This document shows positions 51,659 to 59,005 of a stretch of DNA of 64,000 nucleotides, piece by piece (positions within the stretch are counted from its first letter, which is position 1; each line of letters starts with the position of its first letter). The notes under the pieces are model-generated. The model saw only the letters and a program-made list of their open reading frames with translations. It did no database searches and was not told the origin of the DNA. This DNA comes from Arthrobacter nitroguajacolicus_D (lineage in GTDB: Bacteria > Actinomycetota > Actinomycetes > Actinomycetales > Micrococcaceae), in assembly GCF_031455195.1 (NCBI RefSeq), contig NZ_JAVDSH010000003.1:124001-188000 (forward strand), written 5' to 3'. A program made the translations under genes and the position numbers.

Positions 51659-52197
51659 TCCTGGGCGAGGATGGAGTAGAGCCGGCGTCGTGCCTCTTCA
51701 AGCACGGTGACCGCTTCCTGCACTTGCTTGGGCGTTCCGGTGCGACCCACTTGGGCCGCCGCTTGCGCAAGCGCCATTCCGGCTTTGGGTAGGGCCCCGA
51801 ACCCTGGGCCCGACCCCGTACCCGTGGACTCCCATGGTGAAGAGGTTTCCGAGTCGGCCAGGTACTCCCGTCCAGCCTCAGTCAAGGAGTAGATCTTGCG
51901 TCCGTTGGATTCCTCCGAACTGACGAATCCTTCGTCCGCGAGCAGTTGCAGCGTGGGGTAGACGGACCCGGCGCTTGGCTTCCAGCTTCCTTTGCTGCGC
52001 TCATCGATTTCACGAATGATCTGATAGCCGTGCATGGGGCGCTCTGCCAGCAGCGCCAGGACGGCCGTGCGGAGTTCGCCCCGCCCTGCCCTGGTTCCGG
52101 AACGCTTCTCGAACCGCGAACGAAACTCGTCAACGGCCTGCCACATCCCGTCAAAACTGTTGCCCATGAATCCGCCTGCGGGGAATGAATCCTGCAT
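51655..52197 (-). CDS. PadR-family transcriptional regulator
   Basis: 180 residues. The PadR winged helix is at about 42-110: ELRTAVLALLAERPMHGYQIIREIDERSKGSWKPSAGSVYPTLQLLADEGFV followed by SLTEAGREYL. A C-terminal helix (KQVQEAVTVLEEARRRLYSIL) would mediate dimerisation. The ATG at 52197 has GAGGTG seven bases upstream. Triple AACGATA repeats at 52221-52247 are the likely operator. It is the first gene of a pair with the UbiB-type kinase. Confidence 0.92.
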   Translation of the reverse strand: MQDSFPAGGFMGNSFDGMWQAVDEFRSRFEKRSGTRAGRGELRTAVLALLAERPMHGYQIIREIDERSKGSWKPSAGSVYPTLQLLADEGFVSSEESNGRKIYSLTEAGREYLADSETSSPWESTGTGSGPGFGALPKAGMALAQAAAQVGRTGTPKQVQEAVTVLEEARRRLYSILAQD

Positions 52198-52220
52198 CTT
52201 GCCCACCTCAATACGTCGCG

Positions 52221-52247
52221 AACGATACTGAACGATAGTTAACGATA
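52221..52247. promoter_or_regulatory. Triple AACGATA repeat upstream of padR
   Basis: AACGATA occurs exactly at 52221, 52231 and 52241, so each copy is one helix turn from the next (on the gene's strand TATCGTT). It lies 24-50 bases before the padR start, where a repressor would block the promoter. Confidence 0.6.
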
Positions 52248-52483
52248 TGCTCCCGATTCGGCAAGGACAATGGGCTTACCGGGCGAATCCGAGCAAATGA
52301 AGCTCACCTTCGGTCCGGATATCCGGGGTGAGAACGTGTACTGTCGGCGGGCAATCCACTTCCGGTAGGGCTTCCCACGGCGCGGCAGGTGTTCGCGCTA
52401 CCGACCGCGTCCAACCAACTCAGGTAGGCTCCATCCGATGGAGACCAGACCAACCGTGGCAAAGATCGAACGTGAGCCCCAGA

Positions 52484-53267
52484 ATGGCTGAGCACGTTCA
52501 CATCATGGTGGATGGGCTTGAGGTTCCTGATGACGCCCTGTCTCACCTCGCCATGGTGAACTACGGCCATTTCACTGCAATGCAGATTCGTGGCGGACAG
52601 GTCCGCGGTTTAACGAAGCACATCAAGCGACTGCAGCAGGCTCACACAGAATTGTTCGGCACGATTATTGACCCAGCGACCGTCTTGGAGCATATTCGGC
52701 GGGCCGCCTCCGTGGCGCCCGACGGCGTATCTCCGCGTGACGCTGTTCGAGTCTGGTCCCGGAGAAGTCCGCGTCATGACGGCCCTGCGGCCCCCTGTGG
52801 ACCCACCCTCGGCAGCGGTCAGCCTCTTCCCGGTTGTCTATCAGCGCCCGCTCGCGCACATCAAGCATGTCGGCAGCTTCGGTCAGCTCTACCACGGTCG
52901 GTTGGCGAGGGATCGAGGCTTCGATGACGCGCTGCTGACCACGGCGGACGCGGAGATCTCCGAGACCAGCATCGCAAACATCGGCTTCATCGACAGCGGT
53001 GGTGAGATCGTTTGGCCGTCCGCCCCGTCCCTGTATGGAATCACCTGGCAGCTCCTCGACGAGGCCCTCACGGTCGCGGGAATCAACTTTCGCAAGCAGC
53101 CCGTGGCGCTCAATGATGTGGCCGGTTTTGCTGGAGCGTTTGTCGCCAATTCCGTTGGCGTTGTACCGGTACACAGACTCGGTGGGCTTACCTCTTATGA
53201 TGAGACCGCTTCCCGGGAAATCATCACCCTGTACGAAGCCAGCGCCTGGGACACCATCCAGTCCTGA
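52484..53267 (+). pseudogene. Class IV aminotransferase, disrupted by a frameshift
   Basis: Two frames together encode one class IV (branched-chain/D-amino-acid type) aminotransferase of about 260 residues. From the ATG at 52484 the first frame reads MAEHVHIMVDGLEVPDDALS... to APDG. At 52721-52730 the homology moves to the frame that reads AYLRVTLFESGPGEV and continues to 53267 with the PLP lysine region LAHIKHVGSFGQLY and SETSIANIGFI. One extra G in the GG at 52724-52725 explains it: 784 bases is 261 codons plus one. Unrepaired, the product would stop after 147 residues, without the lysine. A sequencing error is possible. Confidence 0.8.
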
Positions 53268-53468
53268 CAAATATCACGTTGTTCCCGGAAGGAACCCAAC
53301 CGCCGCCCTCGATACCGGGTTCTTTGCTGAGTTGCTTGGTTCCCACTTTTCGGAAGCACTCTTTTCTTTGACCGCTGCGAGCCATGATGCTGCCCTCGAG
53401 TAAGGTCCGACGGGATTGGATGCGCCAGCGGATGCTGAAAATTCCTCGTGCTTCCAGGCCTGAAACTG

Positions 53469-53541
53469 TGGAGCTAAGGAGATTCGAACTCCTGACCTCT
53501 TCGATGCGAACGAAGCGCTCTACCAACTGAGCTATAGCCCC
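53469..53541 (-). tRNA. tRNA-Ala (anticodon CGC)
   Basis: A 73-base cloverleaf on the minus strand: acceptor GGGGCTA pairs with TAGCTCC (one G-U), D arm GCTC...GAGC, anticodon stem CTTCG/CGAAG with loop TTCGCAT giving anticodon CGC, and T arm AGGAG-TTCGAAT-CTCCT. The CCA end is not encoded. It reads GCG codons. Confidence 0.95.
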
Positions 53542-53576
53542 TGGGCCGGCATAGGTGCCGGACCAGTGTCCCTAGG

Positions 53577-54377
53577 CTATAAAGTTTCGCCGCGCTTTTC
53601 CAACCACGACACGAACGTCTCGGTCCCAAGCTTTCGTTCGGGGACCAGGTTGTGGCCCGCACGCAGGTACGCGCCCATGGGTCCCGGCAGTGGCAACCTG
53701 ATGATCTTTCCGCGGGTGCCCGTGATACGTGTCCAATCTTCCGCCATTTGCCTCATGGTGAGCACTTCCGGACCTCCTATGGTGCGGACGCTATGTGATG
53801 GGGCACCGGCCTCGGCCCTTGCCGCTTCGAGTAGCGAGGCGGCGGCATCCACCGGCGAGATGGTCTGGAACCTCACTCCCGTGAAAGTGGGAATGAGCCG
53901 GAGTCGCGCACCCGCGGAAAAGATCATCGCGACGAGGCTGTGGAACTGGGTGGCCCGGACGACCACGGTTTGCAACGGCGACTCTGCGTACGCGCGCTCC
54001 TTGTCGGCCTTGGAAACATAATACGAATAGGTGCTCAGATCGCAGTTGATGATGGACAGCGCCACAACCCTGGACACCCCGGCCAGGCGGGCAGCCGCGG
54101 CAAGGCGCCTGCCGCCGTCGGCGAACTGCTTTTTGGCTGTGCCAAACTGTCCCTCAAGGCAATCAATAACGACGTCGGCACCCGCCAGGGCGGCAGCCAG
54201 CCCTTCGCCCGTGGTGACGTCGGCCGCGAAATAGGTGGCGCCGTCGAGACGCTTCTCCGAACCCGCGACTGGCACATGGCGGCTCAGCACGGACACCGCG
54301 TGTCCCGCAGCCAGGGCGAGCCGGACCACCTCACGGCCAACCTGGCCAGTGCCCCCTGCGACGCAGATGCTGGACAT
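53577..54377 (-). CDS. NmrA-like/NAD(P)-binding SDR family protein
   Basis: 266 residues of atypical short-chain dehydrogenase fold. The nucleotide-binding GGTGQVGREVVRLAL is at residues 8-22, and ADVVIDCLEG and VALSIINCDLSTYSYYVSKADKE follow, with a YxxxK-like YVSK. Such proteins act as redox sensors or as quinone or UDP-sugar reductases, and the role here is unknown. It is next to the tRNA on the same strand and probably read separately. Confidence 0.85.
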   Translation of the reverse strand: MSSICVAGGTGQVGREVVRLALAAGHAVSVLSRHVPVAGSEKRLDGATYFAADVTTGEGLAAALAGADVVIDCLEGQFGTAKKQFADGGRRLAAAARLAGVSRVVALSIINCDLSTYSYYVSKADKERAYAESPLQTVVVRATQFHSLVAMIFSAGARLRLIPTFTGVRFQTISPVDAAASLLEAARAEAGAPSHSVRTIGGPEVLTMRQMAEDWTRITGTRGKIIRLPLPGPMGAYLRAGHNLVPERKLGTETFVSWLEKRGETL

Positions 54378-54385
54378 GAAGGCTG

Positions 54386-55306
54386 TTAGGCTCGACGGCG
54401 TTGAAGGACGTCATCCAGGTTGCTGAGGGCGCTCTGGCTCTTGGCGGAAACCGCAGCGGTCTCTGCCTGCTCGGCCTTTTGCTTCAGGATGGGCTTGCCT
54501 ACGGGCTTGGGGGCCTCCGGGAGATCCAGCGGCTCGGGTGCCGGGCGGGCAGCTTTAGCGGCATCGACATACGTGGGTTTCGGGACCTCAACGGGTTTCC
54601 AGCTTGCGCCCTTGGATTCCTTGGCAGTGCTGGCTGAGTGATCCCCGGCGGCAACGGCAACTGCCAGGGCTGCCTGACGCAACTCGTCCGCTGTAGGACG
54701 GTTGGCTTCGCGGCTGGCGGCCTCTGCATCGAAGACTGTGGTGGCCTTCGGCTCGGCCGGCTCTTCCTTGGGCAGGTAACGCGCCGGAGTCGGGATGGGC
54801 GCTGCCTGCGCTGCGCGCCGTGCCCGCCGTTCACGAAGGTCGCGAAGGGCGAGCCTGCGCAACACCACGACGGCGACTACCGCACCGATCACCGAGACGA
54901 GCGGCAACCAAAACGATCCCGTACCGAAGAGGCAAAGGACGCCTGAAACCATCGCCGTCAAGAGCAGGGCGAGCCCCGACAACGCCAACGTAAACCGGGC
55001 ATATCGAATAGTGAAGGGTGTGGAGGACGCCTTCAGGGGGGCAGACGCGGCCGCTGGGGATCCTTGGGGCGACGCCGGTGCTGTCCTGTGCATGGTCTCC
55101 ATCGGTTTCTCCTGCTGAGGTGCCAAAGTCAGTACCACCCCTGCCTGCGGTTCGTCTGGTTCGTCGTCGATAGCGTCTGCTGGAACAGCTACAGTTTGGA
55201 CTTGCGAACGCCTGTTCCGTAAAACGTAAGGCGCCACCCAGACCATCCACAGCGCGACAGCGACCACGAGTATCACTGAGCTGCTGAGAGGGAAGTCCAC
55301 ATTCAA
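54386..55306 (-). CDS. Actinobacterial membrane protein, unknown function
   Basis: 306 residues. The first helix is at about 8-27 (SSVILVVAVALWMVWVAPYVL), followed by a disordered Pro/Ala/Glu-rich linker. Two more helices lie at about 108-150, followed by a basic segment RRLALRDLRERRARRA. The last 130 residues are Ala/Pro/Lys-rich and low in complexity. I recognise the type from actinobacterial genomes near galU, but it has no assigned function. Confidence 0.75.
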   Translation of the reverse strand: MNVDFPLSSSVILVVAVALWMVWVAPYVLRNRRSQVQTVAVPADAIDDEPDEPQAGVVLTLAPQQEKPMETMHRTAPASPQGSPAAASAPLKASSTPFTIRYARFTLALSGLALLLTAMVSGVLCLFGTGSFWLPLVSVIGAVVAVVVLRRLALRDLRERRARRAAQAAPIPTPARYLPKEEPAEPKATTVFDAEAASREANRPTADELRQAALAVAVAAGDHSASTAKESKGASWKPVEVPKPTYVDAAKAARPAPEPLDLPEAPKPVGKPILKQKAEQAETAAVSAKSQSALSNLDDVLQRRRA

Positions 55307-55397
55307 AACCGTAGAAGCAAATCACCGGGGGCGGCGGCATTGAGGCCGGTGTGTCGTGGGCGAGTCCGCAAATGACTGGACTTAGGGCCAAAAAGGC

Positions 55398-56024
55398 CTA
55401 TGACCTGCCCGTTTGTCCGCTCAGCCACCTGCGCAGGAGTCCTTCGGGAACTTCGTCGGAAGTAAGCGCGAAGGAGCGGTGATCGGCCCACTCACCGTTG
55501 ATATGCAGGTACCGTTCCCGGTAGCCCTCATCACGGAAGCCCAGTTTCTCGACGACCCGCAGGCTAGGTGCGTTTTCCGGCCTGATATTGATTTCCATCC
55601 GGTGCAGGCCCAGCACGCGGAAGCAATGGTCGGTGGCCATCGCTACGGCTGTGGGAGCGATTCCGCGCCCGGCACGGTCCTTGTCCACCCAATAGCCCAA
55701 GGTGGCCATCATTGCCGAACCCCACACAATGGAGGAAACCGTTAGCTGACCCACAATTCTCGGCTCACGAAAGCCGGGGGTCCGCTCAACGATCACAAAA
55801 GGCAGTGCGGTGGACTGACGGGCCTGATCGTTCAGGGAAGCCACCATCTGGCGATAGCTGGGGAGGCGCCCACCCGGAGCCGGGTTGGACGCCTCCCATG
55901 GCGCCAGCCATTCACTGTTCCGTGAACGGACTTCTGACCACTCCCGCTTATCGCGGTAACGGATGGGCCGAAGCAACAGGTCTCCGCTTTCCAGCGTCAC
56001 CGGCCAGATCGCAGAGCCGTACAT
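55398..56024 (-). CDS. GNAT acetyltransferase, RimJ type
   Basis: 208 residues. The GNAT fold of the RimJ/RimL branch is shown by LLLRPIRYRDKREWSEVRSRNSEWLAPWEA, the acetyl-CoA loop DKDRAGRGIAPTAVAMATDHCF (motif A, RxGxA-like) and NIRPENAPSLRVVEKLGFRDEG. It probably acetylates an N-terminal amino group of a ribosomal or other protein. It lies just after galU on the same strand (six bases), so co-transcription is likely. Confidence 0.88.
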   Translation of the reverse strand: MYGSAIWPVTLESGDLLLRPIRYRDKREWSEVRSRNSEWLAPWEASNPAPGGRLPSYRQMVASLNDQARQSTALPFVIVERTPGFREPRIVGQLTVSSIVWGSAMMATLGYWVDKDRAGRGIAPTAVAMATDHCFRVLGLHRMEINIRPENAPSLRVVEKLGFRDEGYRERYLHINGEWADHRSFALTSDEVPEGLLRRWLSGQTGRS

Positions 56025-56030
56025 CCGTTG

Positions 56031-56936
56031 TTACTTGGGAAGCGCTGCAGTGAAGGTCGGCAGCCACTCGCGCAATTCGGGGCCGAGGTCCTCGCGTTCG
56101 CAGGCGAGCTCGATGCAGGCCTTGAGGTAGCTCAGTTTGTCGCCAGTGTCGAAGCGGCGTCCGCGGAAGACCACGCCGTATACGCCATAGCCTTCACCCT
56201 CGCCTGCAGCCAGCACCTCGAGGGCATCCGTCAGCTGGATTTCCCCTCCGCGGCCCGGCCCTGTGTTCTCCAGGACCTCAAACACGGCCGGGTGGAGGAC
56301 GTAGCGGCCAATGACGGCCAGGTTTGATGGAGCTTCTTCCGGCGAAGGCTTCTCCACGAGCTGCTTGATGCGCACGTAGCCGTCCTCGCCTTCGTCCTCA
56401 ACGTCCGCGCAGCCGTAGGCGCTGATCTTTGAGGGCTCAACTTCGATGAGGGCCACCACGGATCCGCCGGTCTTCTGCTGGACAGCAATCATCTCGCTGA
56501 GCAGGTCGTCCTTGGGATCGATCAGGTCATCACCAAGCAGCACGGCAAACGGTTCGTAGCCAACGTGCTGCTTTGCACGAAGAACTGCGTGGCCGAGCCC
56601 GTTGGCGTCGCCCTGGCGAACGTAGTGGATGTCGCCCAGGTTGGTGGCCGACTGAATGGCCTCCAACTTGGCAGTATCACCCTTTTCAGCAAGCGTTGCC
56701 TCGAGGGCAGGCACACGGTCAAAGTGATCTTCAAGGGCGCGCTTGCTGCGCCCTGTGATCATGAGGACGTCGTGCAGGCCCACCTTGACGGCTTCTTCGA
56801 CGACGTACTGGATGGCTGGCTTATCAACCACGGGCAGCATTTCCTTGGGCATCGCCTTTGTTGCAGGCAGGAACCTGGTGCCAAGGCCCGCTGCGGGGAT
56901 GACGGCCTTACGGACAGCATTGTTATCGAGAGTCAC
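56031..56936 (-). CDS. galU: UTP-glucose-1-phosphate uridylyltransferase
   Basis: Makes UDP-glucose from UTP and glucose-1-phosphate for glycans, trehalose and GalE. The 301-residue protein has the nucleotidyltransferase start KAVIPAAGLGTRFLPATKAMPKEMLPVVDKPAIQY, with the GxGTRx6K signature. It also has LLGDDLIDP with the metal-binding Asp and the GalU-type LVEKPSPEEAPSNLAVIGRYV. The start is GTG at 56936, six bases from a TAGATT box, so the mRNA is likely leaderless. The acetyltransferase gene follows directly. Confidence 0.95.
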   Translation of the reverse strand: MTLDNNAVRKAVIPAAGLGTRFLPATKAMPKEMLPVVDKPAIQYVVEEAVKVGLHDVLMITGRSKRALEDHFDRVPALEATLAEKGDTAKLEAIQSATNLGDIHYVRQGDANGLGHAVLRAKQHVGYEPFAVLLGDDLIDPKDDLLSEMIAVQQKTGGSVVALIEVEPSKISAYGCADVEDEGEDGYVRIKQLVEKPSPEEAPSNLAVIGRYVLHPAVFEVLENTGPGRGGEIQLTDALEVLAAGEGEGYGVYGVVFRGRRFDTGDKLSYLKACIELACEREDLGPELREWLPTFTAALPK

Positions 56937-56942
56937 CGGACT

Positions 56943-56948
56943 AATCTA
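56943..56948 (-). promoter_or_regulatory. Probable -10 box of galU (leaderless)
   Basis: TAGATT on the minus strand with six bases (AGTCCG) to the GTG of galU. Confidence 0.5.
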
Positions 56949-57067
56949 ACGGAAGGAAGACATCAACGGCTAAACCCCGCCGCACCGGCAGGGAGTTTTT
57001 TGATTCAGGAAAGGGCAGCCCTGCTGCTCCTTCCGTTGGCACGGACAGACCCTAGGAACGGATACGA

Positions 57068-57670
57068 ATGGCAACGAAGGAAGACATCCGGAGCAGCCGC
57101 CGGCTTCATAGGCGAAGCCTGACCCCGGAGCAGATTGCAGCCGCCGGCACGTCGATTGCATGGCACGGCACGGAGTGGGCGGCCTCAAGGACCTCCGCCG
57201 CAGGCACTTTTGCGGTCTACGTCGGCGTCGCCTTCGAACCACCCACACTGCCCCTCATTCAGGCACTCCACGACGCCGGACACCGGATCCTGCTCCCGGT
57301 CTGCGAGCCTGGGAGGCAACTGAGCTGGGTGTACTGGACCCCGTCAACCGTGTTCGTGCGGTCCTCCTACGCCCCCATCGACGAGCCCGAGGGCGAACGG
57401 CTGGAAAGTTCAGTAGTAGCTGACGCCGCAGGGATTTTCATGCCGGCCACGGCCGTAGACCGGGAGGGTAACAGGATCGGCCAGGGTGGCGGATACTACG
57501 ACCGGCTCCTCCAGGGACTCGACGCATCCGGCCGGCGGCCGCCCACCATCGCGGTGGTGTACGACGACGACTTGTTGCCTTCCGGTTCCATTCCCGCCGA
57601 ACCCTTCGACCGCCCCGTGCGGGAAGTGCTCACGCCCTCCGGGCTCATTCGCCTCGACGGCCCGGAATAG
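57068..57670 (+). CDS. 5-formyltetrahydrofolate cyclo-ligase
   Basis: 200 residues. It converts 5-formyl-THF with ATP to 5,10-methenyl-THF in folate metabolism. KEDIRSSRRLHRRSLTPEQ at the N-terminus, LPVCEPGRQLSWVYW in the middle and the substrate/ATP loop GNRIGQGGGYYDRLL near 137-151 are the family marks. The adjacent FmdB-type gene and its CIRCE element reproduce the Rv0992c-Rv0991c neighbourhood of M. tuberculosis. Confidence 0.93.
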   Translation: MATKEDIRSSRRLHRRSLTPEQIAAAGTSIAWHGTEWAASRTSAAGTFAVYVGVAFEPPTLPLIQALHDAGHRILLPVCEPGRQLSWVYWTPSTVFVRSSYAPIDEPEGERLESSVVADAAGIFMPATAVDREGNRIGQGGGYYDRLLQGLDASGRRPPTIAVVYDDDLLPSGSIPAEPFDRPVREVLTPSGLIRLDGPE

Positions 57671-57732
57671 GGGACCGCGTCGCGATGTTATGACCTTCAG
57701 TCCGGCGCGACTGCTGCCAAGGCACCGGATGA

Positions 57733-57738
57733 TAGAAT
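57733..57738 (+). promoter_or_regulatory. -10 box of the FmdB/Ruc-like gene
   Basis: TAGAAT ends at the first base of the CIRCE element, placing the transcription start inside the operator. I see no strong -35 box. Confidence 0.6.
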
Positions 57739-57764
57739 TGGCACTCAGGCCCTGCGACTGCTAA
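57738..57764. promoter_or_regulatory. CIRCE element (HrcA operator)
   Basis: TTGGCACTC-N9-GACTGCTAA against the consensus TTAGCACTC-N9-GAGTGCTAA: one mismatch in each half and exactly nine bases between them. It overlaps the promoter of the FmdB/Ruc-like gene, the normal place for HrcA repression, and implies heat-shock induction. Confidence 0.85.
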
Positions 57765-57824
57765 GCCGGATACGCTCCGGAGGCGTGCCACAGGACCTGA
57801 ACCTTGTCCTGAAGGAGGAATTCA

Positions 57825-58103
57825 GTGCCCACTTACGCATACGCCTGCAAAGACTGTGACCATGCCTTTGACATCGTCCAGTCCTTCTCTGACAGCTCCC
57901 TGACGGAGTGCCCCGAATGCAAGGGCGCGCTTCGCAAGAAGTTCAACAGTGTCGGCGTCGTTTTCAAGGGCTCCGGTTTCTACCGCACTGACTCCCGCGA
58001 CGCCAAGGGAAGCACGGTTTCGGCTGCTCCCGCAGCGCCCGCAGCTGCGTCGTCGACTCCAGCGGCAACCCCAGCACCCGCAGCCGCAGCCGCCGCCAGC
58101 TAG
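57825..58103 (+). CDS. FmdB-family zinc-ribbon protein, Ruc-like chaperone
   Basis: 92 residues. The N-terminal zinc ribbon has C8, C11, C29 and C32 (CKDC...CPEC), and the C-terminal 35 residues are Ala/Pro/Ser-rich and presumably disordered. The same layout, HrcA control and neighbour (5-formyl-THF cyclo-ligase) are known for M. tuberculosis Rv0991c, named Ruc, a redox-regulated chaperone that is activated when its zinc cysteines oxidise. Function by analogy is therefore a stress chaperone. GTG start at 57825 with AAGGAGGA upstream; about 60 bases of leader follow the CIRCE. Confidence 0.88.
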   Translation: MPTYAYACKDCDHAFDIVQSFSDSSLTECPECKGALRKKFNSVGVVFKGSGFYRTDSRDAKGSTVSAAPAAPAAASSTPAATPAPAAAAAAS

Positions 58104-58172
58104 GAACCGTCTTTTCCACATAGGACAGCCCGGCACTGTTTCCGTGGATCCCGTGCTGGCTAGCGTGGCTGC

Positions 58173-58967
58173 ATGCCACACCAGTCACGAAGCACCCTCC
58201 TTGCCCGCGCCGAGCGCTCAGCTGCGTCCGTTGGGAACCGGTCTCCTCAATCATGGCCGCCCGTACGCACCCCGTTTGATCCCAAGTTCAGCCGGAAACG
58301 TCCGCGCAACCCTGACACTCGGCGTGGACTGAGGCGCAGGTTCGGATCATGGATCGCACGCAACCGCCGACTCACTGTGGCACTCCTGCTCTGTGCGGCT
58401 GCCGGCATCGCAGTCCAGCAACTGACACCCGCAGCGGAGCAACGCGTCAACGTACTGGTGGCTGCCCGGGACCTCCCGGGCGGCACCAGCCTGGCTGCCT
58501 CCGATTTCACTGCAATACCCGTGTCCCGGGATCTGGCAATCTCCACCGCATTTGACGACCCTGGCGTCCTGGTGGGCCGCCAGCTTGCCGCACCCCTTGG
58601 CCGGGGGCAGATCCCCACGGAATCGAGCCTGCTGGGTCCTGGGCTGCTCACTGGCGCACCCCCTGGCACGGCAGCAGTCCCTCTGCGGATGGCCGACCCG
58701 TCATCCATCCAGCTGCTCTCCCCCGGGCAGTTAGTGACCGTGGTCCTCACCGCAGCCGGGACCTACGATGAGTCGCGCGAAAGCCAGGTCCTGGCGGGTC
58801 CTGTTGCCGTGCTCTGGACCTCTGCCCAGGGCGGGAAGCCCGGTGAGTGGCTCGGTACGGGTGACAGCGACGGCCTGGTGGTAGTGGCGGCCGATCCCCA
58901 GCAAGCAGAAAAGCTCGCCGGCGCATCAACGCAAGGCAAGCTTTTCTTTGTACTGGTCAGCCCGTGA
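58173..58967 (+). CDS. SAF-domain protein with one membrane helix
   Basis: 264 residues. A basic N-terminal region of about 60 residues is followed by a membrane helix at about 66-82 (RLTVALLLCAAAGIAVQQL) and a SAF domain (VNVLVAARDLPGGTSLAASDFTAIPV). The rest resembles the CpaB/FlgA-like region, with PLRMADPSSIQLLSPGQLVTVV. In pilus clusters CpaB-type proteins assist Flp assembly, but no pilus genes are here, so the role is open. The ATG at 58173 lacks a clear ribosome-binding site; a later start is possible. It is convergent with the helicase-like gene. Confidence 0.72.
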   Translation: MPHQSRSTLLARAERSAASVGNRSPQSWPPVRTPFDPKFSRKRPRNPDTRRGLRRRFGSWIARNRRLTVALLLCAAAGIAVQQLTPAAEQRVNVLVAARDLPGGTSLAASDFTAIPVSRDLAISTAFDDPGVLVGRQLAAPLGRGQIPTESSLLGPGLLTGAPPGTAAVPLRMADPSSIQLLSPGQLVTVVLTAAGTYDESRESQVLAGPVAVLWTSAQGGKPGEWLGTGDSDGLVVVAADPQQAEKLAGASTQGKLFFVLVSP

Positions 58968-59005
58968 TGGGAAGTGCTGTCGGCACGTGCCTTCAGGGTG
59001 GAACG

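Noticed and set aside
52315..52326. CCGGATATCCGG palindrome as an operator
   Set aside because: It is a perfect 12-mer but isolated, between padR and the disrupted aminotransferase, with no promoter or repeat nearby. Palindromes of this size occur by chance in GC-rich DNA.
53268..53468. A gene between the aminotransferase pseudogene and tRNA-Ala
   Set aside because: Short frames exist on both strands, but none has a ribosome-binding site, a recognisable sequence or coding-like composition. A weak GAACCC...GGGTTC inverted repeat near 53291-53323 may be the end signal of the aminotransferase gene.
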